A stretch of 12,791 nt of DNA, taken from NCBI GenBank assembly GCA_003140705.1, contig PLKU01000155.1:1-12791 (forward strand), given 5' to 3'. How positions within the stretch are numbered: the stretch's first letter is position 1; every line of letters starts with the position of its first letter. Position numbers and translations under genes: made by a program. This document shows, one piece after another, positions 1-6,955 of the stretch. Below the pieces are notes generated by a model that was given only the letters and a program-made list of their open reading frames with translations, did no database searches and had not been told where the DNA came from. The stretch is from Acidobacteriaceae bacterium. Lineage in GTDB: Bacteria > Acidobacteriota > Terriglobia > Terriglobales > Acidobacteriaceae.

Positions 1-10
1 CAGGGCAGGC

Positions 11-49
11 TCTGGGGCACCCCGGCACCCCGGCGGCATTTGTTTTTTT
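11..49 (+). repeat. Partial hairpin/CACCC-type element followed by a T tract
   Basis: GGGG at 14-17 is followed by CACCC at 18-22, and the unit GGCACCCC is repeated in tandem (16-23 and 24-31). A run of seven T follows at 43-49. The GGG-CACCC layout matches the 3' half of the elements at 1138, 4132 and 10596, so this may be the end of another copy whose 5' arm is incomplete or lost. The T run could serve as a terminator tail for a gene left of the window, but I cannot draw a convincing stem. Confidence 0.35.
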
Positions 50-67
50 GGAAGTGAGGCGTTGCAG

Positions 68-1105
68 ATGACGGTGCCGTCAGGAAGTGCACGGAATCTT
101 CGCAGCGATATTGTCTTCACATTCATCCTCGCCTTCGCCTGTTACGTGGCATGGCTTGTGCGCGATGTGCTGATGCTTGTGTATGTGAGCGCACTGTTTG
201 CCGTGGTGCTCACGCCTGTGGTGCACCTTACTTCGCGTCTGCGAATTGCGCGCTGGCGGCCATTCAAAGGATCGATCGCGATATTTGCATTGTTGCTGGG
301 CGTGGTTGTAGCGATTACCGTCTTTGGCTTTCTTGCGTTGCCACCCGTGGTCCGCGACTTGCAGGAATTTGCCAGAGAGATGCCGACCCGACTCCCTGGC
401 TTGTTGCAAAAGCTCCAAGACGTTCCGTTTGCTGACCAGCTGAATACGGACGACATTGCTTCGCGGATTCAAGGGTTTGCCAGCCAGGCTGCGACCTATC
501 TGCTGCTCTCAATCGGGGATTGGGCTGGCAAGGTATTCAATATCGCGATGGGCTTCGTTCTGACGGTCTACTTCATTCTTGAAGGCGAACACGCGTATGA
601 ATGGTTCCTTTCCTTTTTCCCGCCAGAGAAGCGCGTGCGCCTTGACCGGACGTTGAGGCGGGCGGAGGTGCGCATGGACAAGTGGCTGGTTGGCCAGGGA
701 AGCCTGATGCTCATTCTTGGAGTGACAAGCACGATCGTGTACCTGTCGCTCCACGTTCGCTATGCGTATGCACTGGGGGTCCTTACCGGATTGCTGAACA
801 TCATCCCTGTGGTGGGCGCGGCCATCTGCGTAGCGCTGGCAATCCTGGTGGCGGCTATTGATTCATGGGGCCGTGTGATCGGCATCGCTGTCTTCTACGT
901 GATTTATTTGCAGGTTGAGAATTCATTTCTTACGCCGCGCATTATGAGGAACAGCGTGGGACTGCCGGCTTTGGCCATCCTGCTGGCCCTTCTGCTGGGG
1001 TCGGCCCTGGAAGGTATTCCGGGAGCCATGGTTTCTGTGCCGACAGCTGTGTTGGTGGCAGAACTGGTGAACGAGTACCTGGTGGTGAAAGAGAACGTAC
1101 CGTAA
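68..1105 (+). CDS. AI-2E family transporter (PerM/TqsA-like membrane protein)
   Basis: A 345-residue polytopic inner-membrane protein of the AI-2E/UPF0118 family. Hydrophobic segments lie at roughly residues 14-32, 34-54, 67-93, 143-172, 210-228, 232-262, 268-284 and 298-335. The long polar stretch near 95-140 is the usual extracytoplasmic/linker region. Family hallmarks are the NIIPVVG segment (about 245-251), ENSFLTPRI (about 284-292) and the Gly/Pro-rich GIPGAMVSVP near 316-325. E. coli TqsA in this family is implicated in autoinducer-2 export, but other members act as Na+(Li+)/H+ antiporters or are uncharacterised, so the substrate cannot be assigned. The ATG at 68 is preferred over a TTG at 62 because GTGAGG at 54-59 gives an 8-base spacing. 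The length is normal for the family. It converges on the 1175-2815 gene across a hairpin-containing gap. Confidence 0.88.
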   Translation: MTVPSGSARNLRSDIVFTFILAFACYVAWLVRDVLMLVYVSALFAVVLTPVVHLTSRLRIARWRPFKGSIAIFALLLGVVVAITVFGFLALPPVVRDLQEFAREMPTRLPGLLQKLQDVPFADQLNTDDIASRIQGFASQAATYLLLSIGDWAGKVFNIAMGFVLTVYFILEGEHAYEWFLSFFPPEKRVRLDRTLRRAEVRMDKWLVGQGSLMLILGVTSTIVYLSLHVRYAYALGVLTGLLNIIPVVGAAICVALAILVAAIDSWGRVIGIAVFYVIYLQVENSFLTPRIMRNSVGLPALAILLALLLGSALEGIPGAMVSVPTAVLVAELVNEYLVVKENVP

Positions 1106-1137
1106 CAGATGCCGCGAGCCATCGCTGGCCATTGATT

Positions 1138-1168
1138 CCCAGGTGCCAGACTCGAGACCTGGGCACCC
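1138..1168 (+). repeat. Hairpin/CACCC element between convergent genes
   Basis: Inverted repeat CCCAGGT (1138-1144) and ACCTGGG (1157-1163), with a 12-base loop that contains the palindrome CTCGAG, followed directly by CACCC (1164-1168). An alternative pairing of GGTGCC (1142-1147) with GGCACC (1162-1167) is also possible. It sits in the 69-base gap between two convergent stop codons, where a bidirectional terminator would be expected, but there is no T tract on either side. It resembles the elements at 4132-4177 and 10596-10625. Confidence 0.6.
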
Positions 1169-1174
1169 GGCGGG

Positions 1175-2815
1175 CTACCTGATGGCCAGAGTGGCGTGGA
1201 CCGCGGCCTTCATGACACCGCAGTCGGCGAAGAAGTGGACCAGGTTGGCGGTAAGGGGCTGACCTGTTTCAGAAGTGGGACCTGGGGCAGTTGTCTTTGT
1301 TGATAAGTCGCCAGCGTGCGAGAGACCAGCCATCTTCATTTCGCCGGTACCTTGCGCATCGATGAGCATGGCGGTCAGGTTGCGGGCGAGGTTGAGGTCA
1401 AAGCTTTCGGAGACGAATACAAGTTTGCCCTTGGTGGTGATGTCCACAGGGCCTTCGCTGGTGGAGAAGACCTCTTCAGTTTCGCCTGGTGGAAGAGCCG
1501 CGGAATTGGAACGCTGCGCCTCGAGATCGGGCTTGAGGCCCGAGTACTTGCGGCCAAGGCTGTTGGCGTAGAGCTGTGCGAATTCCTGGGCAGATGCGGC
1601 GTTCTTCCACGCGGAGAGGTAGAAGAGGGAGAGTGATTTTGTACTCGCCTGCTCCTCAGGAGTTTTGGCGGAGAGGCGCTGGCCGGCCCAGTAAATCCCG
1701 CCGTCCCATGCGGGGGTAAGGTCGGCGGCAGCAGCGTCACCCCCAAAGAGTTGGGCGAGAATGTGCAGATCGAGCTGCCCGACCTGGCCGATGTCGTATG
1801 GTTTATAAACTTTGTCGACGAGCGGATGGATGTCGGGCATCAAGGGTACAGCGGGGCTATGCTTCTGCTCGTATTCGCGGGGGTTGATGATCTCCCAAGT
1901 GGACGTGGGCGGCCGGTCGAGCGCCCCGGCAAAAGCGGGGACCTGTCCCTGGTCCATCCAAACGTCCTGTTCGAAGCTGAGGCCCTCACGATAGGGAAAG
2001 AGAAGCGACTCGGTGAGCAGGAGCGGTGCGCGGGAGAGGATGGGGGAGCTGTCCGATGCGGCCATTTGCTGCTTGGCAAAGTCGATGATCTCGGGGTTCT
2101 TGACGAGGCTCTTACCCATGGGCTTGAGCACGTAGTCCATCATGACGGCGGTGGCCTGGCCTTCGGCGACGGCATCGCGGGCGGTGTCGAGCTCGTCTTT
2201 GGCGAGGTGATCGATGTCGCCTGAGGCGTTGACGGAGACATCCTCAGGGGTCTGATCGTTCCACTTTTCCAGGTCAGAGTGCTGGTCCTGGAGGGCGTGT
2301 GTGAGCTCATGCGCCAGGACCGGCTTCTGCTCGTCGACACTCACCCAGTCCAGCATGTTGACAGTCTTGGTTTTGGAGTCATAGTAGGCTGCGATCTGCT
2401 CATTGAGGAGGGCGAGCAGGAAGGGCTTGAGGGCGAAATCGTGGTCGAGGAGGCCGAATTTCTTGAGGACGATTTCACCCTTTTGGAGGCGTTTGGCTCC
2501 CTGATCTTCGTCGAATTTCTCTTTCAGATAAGTTTCGACCACGGCGCGGGTGGTGAGCTGACGCTTGACCGTTGATTTGATGGGTAGTCCGGTCTCATCC
2601 GAAGAGAACTTGATGAGCTGATCGACGAGAGCAAAGAGTACCTTGGCCTGGGCGGGGGTGATGTGGGTTTCCTTCTGGCTGGAAGGCTGGGCAGGAGCGC
2701 TTTGGGAGTCGGCTGGCTGCTGGGCTGGGACGACGGTCGACGCCGCAAGGCAGAATACAGCCGCGACCGCCCTTGTTTTCCAGTCGCTTGCCACGAGTCG
2801 GTACTTCTTGGTCAT
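1175..2815 (-). CDS. Exported HELTH-motif putative zinc metallopeptidase, uncharacterised
   Basis: A 546-residue protein with an N-terminal Sec signal: Lys/Arg-rich residues 3-15, a hydrophobic core at about 16-29, and likely cleavage after Ala31 (VPA|QQ). The mature part contains HELTHALQD (H169-E170-x-x-H173), the classic zinc-binding protease signature. About 45 residues later comes AVAEGQAT with Glu218, a plausible third zinc ligand as in gluzincin-type enzymes. The flanking segment, including the tyrosines of AAYYDSKTKTV just before, fits an active-site cleft. I do not recognise a named family, so peptidase activity is inferred only from this motif. The ATG at 2815 was chosen because GGAG (2821-2824 on the minus strand) lies 5 bases upstream and the signal peptide then starts correctly. 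A GTG at 2935 would add 40 residues with no signal-like character. It is divergent from ygfZ. Confidence 0.78.
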   Translation of the reverse strand: MTKKYRLVASDWKTRAVAAVFCLAASTVVPAQQPADSQSAPAQPSSQKETHITPAQAKVLFALVDQLIKFSSDETGLPIKSTVKRQLTTRAVVETYLKEKFDEDQGAKRLQKGEIVLKKFGLLDHDFALKPFLLALLNEQIAAYYDSKTKTVNMLDWVSVDEQKPVLAHELTHALQDQHSDLEKWNDQTPEDVSVNASGDIDHLAKDELDTARDAVAEGQATAVMMDYVLKPMGKSLVKNPEIIDFAKQQMAASDSSPILSRAPLLLTESLLFPYREGLSFEQDVWMDQGQVPAFAGALDRPPTSTWEIINPREYEQKHSPAVPLMPDIHPLVDKVYKPYDIGQVGQLDLHILAQLFGGDAAAADLTPAWDGGIYWAGQRLSAKTPEEQASTKSLSLFYLSAWKNAASAQEFAQLYANSLGRKYSGLKPDLEAQRSNSAALPPGETEEVFSTSEGPVDITTKGKLVFVSESFDLNLARNLTAMLIDAQGTGEMKMAGLSHAGDLSTKTTAPGPTSETGQPLTANLVHFFADCGVMKAAVHATLAIR

Positions 2816-2820
2816 TGACA

Positions 2821-2824
2821 CTCC
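2821..2824 (-). promoter_or_regulatory. Ribosome binding site that fixes the start of the HELTH protein
   Basis: On the minus strand GGAG lies 5 bases before the ATG at 2815-2813. It favours this start over the upstream in-frame GTG at 2935. Confidence 0.7.
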
Positions 2825-2865
2825 AGGGGGTTCAGGACTTAACGTTTCGGGCTTGGGAGCCGGAG

Positions 2866-2893
2866 CCGTTGCATCCTCTTCCAAGGCTATAAT
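2866..2893 (+). promoter_or_regulatory. Candidate sigma-70 promoter for ygfZ
   Basis: A perfect TATAAT hexamer is present at 2888-2893, 66 bases before the ygfZ start, in the divergent intergenic region. The -35 position has only weak matches (CCGTTG at 2866-2871, 16-base spacer), so the call rests mainly on the -10 box. If used, it gives a leader of about 60 bases. Confidence 0.4.
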
Positions 2894-2959
2894 CAAGAAG
2901 CGGTTTAGCGCGAGGTTTCCGTTAGAAATCTGCACGCGAAGCCGAGGAAATGCTTCCCT

Positions 2960-4087
2960 ATGACTCAGACGGACTTGACTGAAATTGACCTTGCCACAAC
3001 GATTCAGGCCACAGCATTGGCTACGGTGCTTGAATCCTCAACTTTGCCGCACAAGCTTGGACCCTATCGCGGTGTTCTGAGCCCACTTGAGTTGGACGCG
3101 CCAGAGCGGGAAATAGCGGCACTCACGAGTGAGGCGGCGATCCACGACCTGGGCTGGCTCAAGCGCGTTGCGGTTCACGGGGAAGACCGGTTCCGGTGGC
3201 TGAGCGGCATGGTTACGAACACGGTGGACGAGTTGGGTGCGCATGGCGGCGCGTGGAACCTTGTGCTGAATGCGCAAGGGCGGGTTCAGGGCGACCTGAT
3301 GGTTTGGCGTGAAGGCGAAGGGCTGGAGCTGGATATCGCGGCCAATCAATATGAAAAACTGATGGCCCATCTTGAGCACTTCATCATCATGGACGATGTG
3401 GAACTGTTGCCGCTGAGCGGAGAGACGGCAATTGGCCTGACTGGGCCGAATGCCGATGAAGTGCTGGCCAGGCTAAGCATGCCAACGCTGACCGAGCCGC
3501 TGACGGGAACTCGCGTGGAGTGGAACGGTCTGGATCTGCGCATTCTGCGTGGATACGGCGTTATGGCGCCACATTACGAGATCTGGGTTCCGCTGGCAGG
3601 AGTGGGCAAGCTTTGGCTGGGGCTGAGGACCGCGGCGGCAACGCCGGTGGGATCGAACGCGGTTGAAGCGTTTCGGATTGCGGAAGGGATTCCCGCGTAC
3701 GGCATCGATATTGCGGAAAAGGATCTGGCCCAGGAAACGTCGCAAATGCGAGCGCTGCACTTCAGCAAAGGGTGCTACCTGGGGCAGGAGGTTGTGGAGC
3801 GCATCCGCTCGCGAGGAAACGTTCACAAGCACCTCCGGCAACTTGAGCTTTCAGGGCCGGTACCGGCGGGGGGGACTGAACTCCACTGCGACGACGGGGC
3901 CGCGGATGGTGAAACGACCGCGGGACAAATCACGAGCGCCGTTGCATTGCCTATGCTGACGGGGAGCCGGGTGTTTGCGCTGGGGATGATTCGCGGAGGC
4001 GCGGAAGCGCGCAATCAAACCCTGCACTATACCGTTGGATCAGAGAAGGGTACGGCAAAGATTTTGGCCGAGGCGCCCGCGCTTTAA
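2960..4087 (+). CDS. ygfZ: YgfZ/GcvT-type folate-binding protein (iron-sulfur cluster maintenance)
   Basis: A 375-residue cytoplasmic protein of the YgfZ branch of the GcvT (aminomethyltransferase) fold. The diagnostic signature K-G-C-Y-x-G-Q-E is present at residues 270-277 with Cys272, followed by VVERIRSRG. This motif separates YgfZ/IBA57-type proteins from true glycine-cleavage T proteins. The N-terminal half contains the GcvT-like segment around 60-160 (HDLGWLKRV, LSGMVTNTV, NAQGRVQGDL). In E. coli YgfZ uses tetrahydrofolate and helps maintain certain [4Fe-4S] enzymes such as MiaB, and the same role is inferred here. The ATG at 2960 has GAGGAA at 2944-2949 about 10 bases upstream. The protein is somewhat longer than E. 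coli YgfZ because of an N-terminal extension of about 30 residues and insertions near the C-terminus. It heads the co-directional run that continues with DUF1844, the PhnP-like hydrolase and ribF. Confidence 0.92.
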   Translation: MTQTDLTEIDLATTIQATALATVLESSTLPHKLGPYRGVLSPLELDAPEREIAALTSEAAIHDLGWLKRVAVHGEDRFRWLSGMVTNTVDELGAHGGAWNLVLNAQGRVQGDLMVWREGEGLELDIAANQYEKLMAHLEHFIIMDDVELLPLSGETAIGLTGPNADEVLARLSMPTLTEPLTGTRVEWNGLDLRILRGYGVMAPHYEIWVPLAGVGKLWLGLRTAAATPVGSNAVEAFRIAEGIPAYGIDIAEKDLAQETSQMRALHFSKGCYLGQEVVERIRSRGNVHKHLRQLELSGPVPAGGTELHCDDGAADGETTAGQITSAVALPMLTGSRVFALGMIRGGAEARNQTLHYTVGSEKGTAKILAEAPAL

Positions 4088-4131
4088 GAAGTTCGCGGAT
4101 CAGGATGCTGCGATGATTGGCGGCTTGGCTT

Positions 4132-4180
4132 CCCACCTGGGCCGCAAACACTCAAGTGCGGCCCAACTGGGTCACCCAGT
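4132..4180 (+). repeat. Two overlapping hairpins with CACCC, downstream of ygfZ
   Basis: Arms 4132-4146 and 4157-4171 form a 15-position stem with a two-base internal mismatch. The inner nine pairs (4138-4146 with 4157-4165) are perfect, around a 10-base loop. The GGG end of the stem is followed by T and CACCC (4173-4177). A second hairpin, ACTGGG (4166-4171) / CCCAGT (4175-4180) with a 3-base loop, uses the same bases as the base of the first stem, so the two full structures exclude each other. No T tract follows. It could be a weak terminator or processing site between ygfZ and the DUF1844 gene, or a copy of the hairpin/CACCC repeat. Confidence 0.6.
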
Positions 4181-4229
4181 GTGTCAATAAGTAGACCAAA
4201 CATTGAGACGGATTGGAAGAATTGAAATT

Positions 4230-4868
4230 ATGAGCGACACACCGAAGTTTGAAGTCATCGATCGCCGGAAATTCAAGGCGGATGAAGAAGAAGCGAACCG
4301 GCACGCAGGCGATGTGGGGACGGAAACCAAGGCTACGCCGGTTGAGCCAACGGAGACGGGCGGCGGTCCCCGGCTGGTGGTGAACGAGAGCAAACACGCG
4401 GCCGCGCAGGAGACTGCTCCAGCAAACGGGGCCGCTGCCGGGTTGGAGGCCGAGGGGGAGTTGCCCCCAGCACCGACTGCCGCGGAGAGCCGGGAGCAGA
4501 AGTCGGCTTACGACGCCTCGGCACAGCGGATTGAGGATCTTGTACGCGCGCAGAATCCGGGCGTGGGAGCGCAGCCGCCGATCGGATTCGAGCACCTGGT
4601 GCAGCAGTTCTACGTTTCCGCCATGATCCAAATGGGAGCGGGAGCGCAGGAAGGGCAGAGGCCTCGCGTGGACATTCTGGGCGCACGGAACACGATCGAT
4701 CTGCTTGGCATCCTGTCGGAGAAGACAAAGGGAAACCTGACTGAAGCTGAAGATCGCACATTGCAGACAGTTCTTTTTGAAGCGCGGATGGCTTTCATGG
4801 AGCTGACCAGCATGATTACGCTGCAGGGCATGCAGCCACCGCAGCCTCCGCCACCTTCGAAGAGGTAG
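4230..4868 (+). CDS. DUF1844 domain-containing protein
   Basis: A 212-residue soluble protein of unknown function. The first 15 residues (MSDTPKFEVIDRRKF) look conserved in character. Residues about 17-115 are acidic, Ala/Pro/Gly-rich and probably disordered. The DUF1844 domain occupies about 119-195: FEHLVQQFYVSAMIQMG, then RVDILGARNTIDLLGILSEKTKGNLT, then a helix with FEARMAFMEL. It is predicted to be helical and has no signal peptide or membrane segment. The C-terminus is Pro-rich. The ATG at 4230 is preferred over a TTG at 4203 because GGAAGA at 4215-4220 gives 9-base spacing and the protein then begins as is typical for the family. It lies between ygfZ and the PhnP-like/ribF pair. In my recollection DUF1844 genes often sit in such neighbourhoods in Acidobacteriota, but no function can be assigned. 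Confidence 0.85.
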   Translation: MSDTPKFEVIDRRKFKADEEEANRHAGDVGTETKATPVEPTETGGGPRLVVNESKHAAAQETAPANGAAAGLEAEGELPPAPTAAESREQKSAYDASAQRIEDLVRAQNPGVGAQPPIGFEHLVQQFYVSAMIQMGAGAQEGQRPRVDILGARNTIDLLGILSEKTKGNLTEAEDRTLQTVLFEARMAFMELTSMITLQGMQPPQPPPPSKR

Positions 4869-4894
4869 CAACGGCGGACAGGAAACAGAGAGCA

Positions 4895-4966
4895 CCGAGC
4901 TACTAGCTAGTAGCTCAGAGCTCGGGGCTCGCAGCTAGAAGCTGCCTGGTCATTGCGGGCAGGCTA
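4895..4966 (+). repeat. CTAG-rich palindrome and hairpin cluster
   Basis: The 130-base gap between the DUF1844 stop and the next start contains three dyads. The first is a perfect 20-base palindrome at 4897-4916 (10-base arms, no loop). An overlapping outer pair is CCGAGCT (4895-4901) with AGCTCGG (4919-4925). The third is a hairpin GCAGCT (4931-4936) / AGCTGC (4940-4945) with loop AGA. CCTG/CAGG pairing continues further at 4945-4963. The cluster is dominated by AGCT and CTAG words. It could be a terminator region without a U tract or a repeat remnant. Related TCTAGC units occur at 10534-10553. Confidence 0.6.
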
Positions 4967-4997
4967 GTTGGGGCGGGCAACCTTTGTTCGGGAGCGT

Positions 4998-5792
4998 ATG
5001 GACGGGCAGCTGACTTTTCTGGGGACGGGGACCTCGATGGGGGTTCCGACGCTGGGGTGCAGATGCGCGGTATGCACCTCGGCGGACCCGCACGACCGGC
5101 GGTTGCGTCCTTCAGCGCTGGTTCGGTGGCGCGAGGCGAGTGGGGCGGAGCGGGTGGTGGTGATCGACACCGGACCGGACTTCCGCGAACAGGCTTTGCG
5201 GGCCGGACTCACGCGCGTGGACGCAGTGTTTTATACGCATTCCCACGCGGACCACATTCTGGGGCTGGACGATCTTCGGCCGCTCAGCTTTACAGCATTC
5301 AAAGAGGCCGGTCCGATTCCGCTTTATGTTTCGGCGGAGACGGCGGCGGTTTTGCAACACATCTACGCGTATACTTTTTCTCCGCAGGCCACGTATACGA
5401 ATCGGGCACGTGTGCAGCTGGAGCCACTGGCCGCGCGCAATTTAGTTCACGGGGTGGAGTTCATTCGCGTTCCTGTGATGCATGGAGAAATGAAAATTGA
5501 CGGCTACCGCTTCGGCCGCGTGGCTTACCTGACGGATGTGAGTGATATTCCCGAAGAAAGCTTCGCGTTGCTGGAGGGCCTGGACCACCTTGTGCTCTCT
5601 GCATTGCGGTACAAGCCCCACCCCAACCACGCAACCGTGGAGCAGGCCATTGGCTGGTCGCGCCGGGTTGGGGCAGGGCGGACATGGCTCACACACATTG
5701 CCCATGAGCTGGGCCACGCAGAAACCAACCGGAAGCTTCCGGCCGGAGTGGCGCTGGCTTACGACGGGCTCGAGCTGGCTGTGACGCTATGA
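4998..5792 (+). CDS. PhnP-like metallo-beta-lactamase-fold hydrolase
   Basis: A 264-residue cytoplasmic MBL-fold metal-dependent hydrolase, closest in appearance to PhnP (phosphoribosyl 1,2-cyclic phosphate phosphodiesterase) and the RNase Z-type branch. It starts with the strand LTFLGTGTSMGVPTLGC, followed by Cys21-x-Cys23-x-x-Cys26, the structural zinc cluster typical of PhnP. The metal-binding motif is H81-S-H83-A-D85-H86. Later family marks are the VMHGE segment, YLTDVSDIPEES (metal-bridging Asp) and LTHIAHELGHAETN near the C-terminus. No phosphonate C-P lyase genes are nearby, so the true substrate is open. The ATG at 4998 matches the conserved family start and has GGGAG just upstream, with a tight 3-base spacing. 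A TTG at 4968 would add ten unconserved residues. Its stop overlaps the possible upstream ribF ATG by four bases. Confidence 0.88.
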   Translation: MDGQLTFLGTGTSMGVPTLGCRCAVCTSADPHDRRLRPSALVRWREASGAERVVVIDTGPDFREQALRAGLTRVDAVFYTHSHADHILGLDDLRPLSFTAFKEAGPIPLYVSAETAAVLQHIYAYTFSPQATYTNRARVQLEPLAARNLVHGVEFIRVPVMHGEMKIDGYRFGRVAYLTDVSDIPEESFALLEGLDHLVLSALRYKPHPNHATVEQAIGWSRRVGAGRTWLTHIAHELGHAETNRKLPAGVALAYDGLELAVTL

Positions 5793-5832
5793 GCCCAAGA
5801 ATGAGCGAAATGGACAACAAGGAAGAGGCCTC

Positions 5833-5836
5833 GGAG
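5833..5836 (+). promoter_or_regulatory. Ribosome binding site that decides the ribF start
   Basis: GGAG lies 6 bases before the ATG at 5843. It supports an internal start, 54 bases downstream of the ATG at 5789 that overlaps the previous stop codon. Confidence 0.55.
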
Positions 5837-5842
5837 CGCGCG

Positions 5843-6778
5843 ATGCCGGTTTACCGTAACATCCTGGAAATTCCCGCGCAGTTTTGCCCATCGGTGGCGG
5901 CGATCGGGAACTTCGACGGAGTGCACCTGGGGCATCGGGAGATTCTTCACGCGGTGGTGGCGGAGGCTCGTGCTTTGCAGGCGCATGCAGTTGCGATTAC
6001 CTTTGATCCGCATCCGGAGCAGTATCTGCGACCAGCCACAGCGCCGAAGCTGCTGACGCCCATGCCTGAGCGCTTGCGGCTGCTGGCGGAGACAGGCGTC
6101 GATGCGGTATTGGTGCTGAAGTTTGATGAGGCGCTGGCGGGGCTGGCGGCGAGAGAGTTTGTGCAGCGGATCCTGGTGGGTGCACTGGGTGTCAGGTCAT
6201 TGCACGAGGGTGGAAACTTTCACTTTGGCTACCAGGCTGAGGCTGGCGTGGAAGAGTTGAAGGAGTTTGGCGCCAGGTTTGGATTTGGCGTTCAAGTGCA
6301 TGCGGCTGTAAAGGTCCATGGGCTTGAAGTTTCGAGCTCGGCGATTCGCGCGGTGGTTGCGGCGGGGGAGATGCGGCCCGCGCGGTGGATGCTTGGACGG
6401 CCATTTGCCGTGCGCTCGACACAGGCGCGGGGACGGGGGATCGGGACCAAGGAACTGGTGCCGACGGTGAACCTGGCGGCGTATGACGGAATGCTGCCGG
6501 AGTTTGGCGTTTATGTGACGCGGCTGACGGTCAACGGGCACTGCTTTCAGGCGGTGACGAATGTGGGCAACCGGCCTACATTCGGCGAAGCGTCGTTCGC
6601 CGTGGAGTCGCACATTCTAGATTTTGAACCAATTGAGATGGATGAACAGACGCCTGTGGACCTGGAGTTTTTGCTTCGGCTGCGCAGGGAGGTGAAGTGG
6701 CCTTCGCCGGGAGCGCTGAAAGAACAAATATTTAAAGATGTGGCCCGTGCGAAGAGATTCTTTCGTTTGGCGCGGTAG
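5843..6778 (+). CDS. ribF: Bifunctional riboflavin kinase / FAD synthetase
   Basis: Converts riboflavin to FMN and FMN to FAD in the cytoplasm. From the chosen start it has 311 residues, close to the family norm. The N-terminal adenylyltransferase domain shows GNFDGVHLGHR (22-32, nucleotide-binding HxGH type) and TFDPHP (53-58), ending near GRPF (185-188). The C-terminal riboflavin kinase domain shows the PTVNL motif (207-211, metal-binding PTxN), GVYV, NVGNRPTF and the catalytic-region Glu255 in VESHILDF. The start at 5843 places GNFDGVH at residue 22, as in E. coli RibF, and has GGAG 6 bases upstream. The ATG at 5789 overlaps the previous stop (ATGA) and would add 18 polar, unconserved residues, so it remains a real alternative. 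The gene is tightly coupled to the PhnP-like gene. No FMN riboswitch is visible upstream. Confidence 0.94.
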   Translation: MPVYRNILEIPAQFCPSVAAIGNFDGVHLGHREILHAVVAEARALQAHAVAITFDPHPEQYLRPATAPKLLTPMPERLRLLAETGVDAVLVLKFDEALAGLAAREFVQRILVGALGVRSLHEGGNFHFGYQAEAGVEELKEFGARFGFGVQVHAAVKVHGLEVSSSAIRAVVAAGEMRPARWMLGRPFAVRSTQARGRGIGTKELVPTVNLAAYDGMLPEFGVYVTRLTVNGHCFQAVTNVGNRPTFGEASFAVESHILDFEPIEMDEQTPVDLEFLLRLRREVKWPSPGALKEQIFKDVARAKRFFRLAR

Positions 6779-6814
6779 TGTTTCGTTAATTTTCTGCCTG
6801 TTCACTAAAGCATG

Positions 6815-6845
6815 TTGACAAAACAGCACATGGCGGGTGTATATT
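6815..6845 (+). promoter_or_regulatory. Strong sigma-70-type promoter of the xylanase gene
   Basis: A perfect TTGACA (6815-6820) is followed by TGTATA (6838-6843, 17-base spacer) or TATATT (6840-6845, 19-base spacer). Transcription would begin near 6850, giving a leader of about 105 bases before the ATG at 6956. The -35 box is embedded in small dyads: CATGT (6811-6815) with ACATG (6828-6832), and CTGTT (6798-6802) with AACAG (6822-6826). These could be an operator. The leader also holds a small AGTAA/TTACT hairpin flanked by CCCCGCG repeats (6849-6855 and 6872-6878). Confidence 0.65.
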
Positions 6846-6955
6846 TTGCCCCGCGAAGTAAATCGAATTACTCCCCGCGCGAACGCTGATCCCCAATTGC
6901 CTGACCCACGCCACGACGCGTTGGGCAACAGCTTGAAGTCAAAGGAGAAATCGCC

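Noticed and set aside
24..49. Intrinsic terminator at the left edge
   Set aside because: A T7 tract is present, but no stable stem adjoining it can be drawn within the window, so it is noted only as part of the partial repeat.
1751..2224. A 157-codon plus-strand frame opposite the HELTH protein
   Set aside because: It is antisense to the zinc-motif region, with no ribosome binding site and no family resemblance.
4152..4895. A 247-codon open frame on the minus strand opposite the DUF1844 gene
   Set aside because: It is a GC-driven shadow: the composition is Arg/Leu/Ser-rich without a recognisable domain, and the plus strand has a clear family match.
4869..5842. FMN riboswitch controlling ribF
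   Set aside because: No RFN-element pattern was seen. ribF is translated from within an operon directly after the MBL gene.
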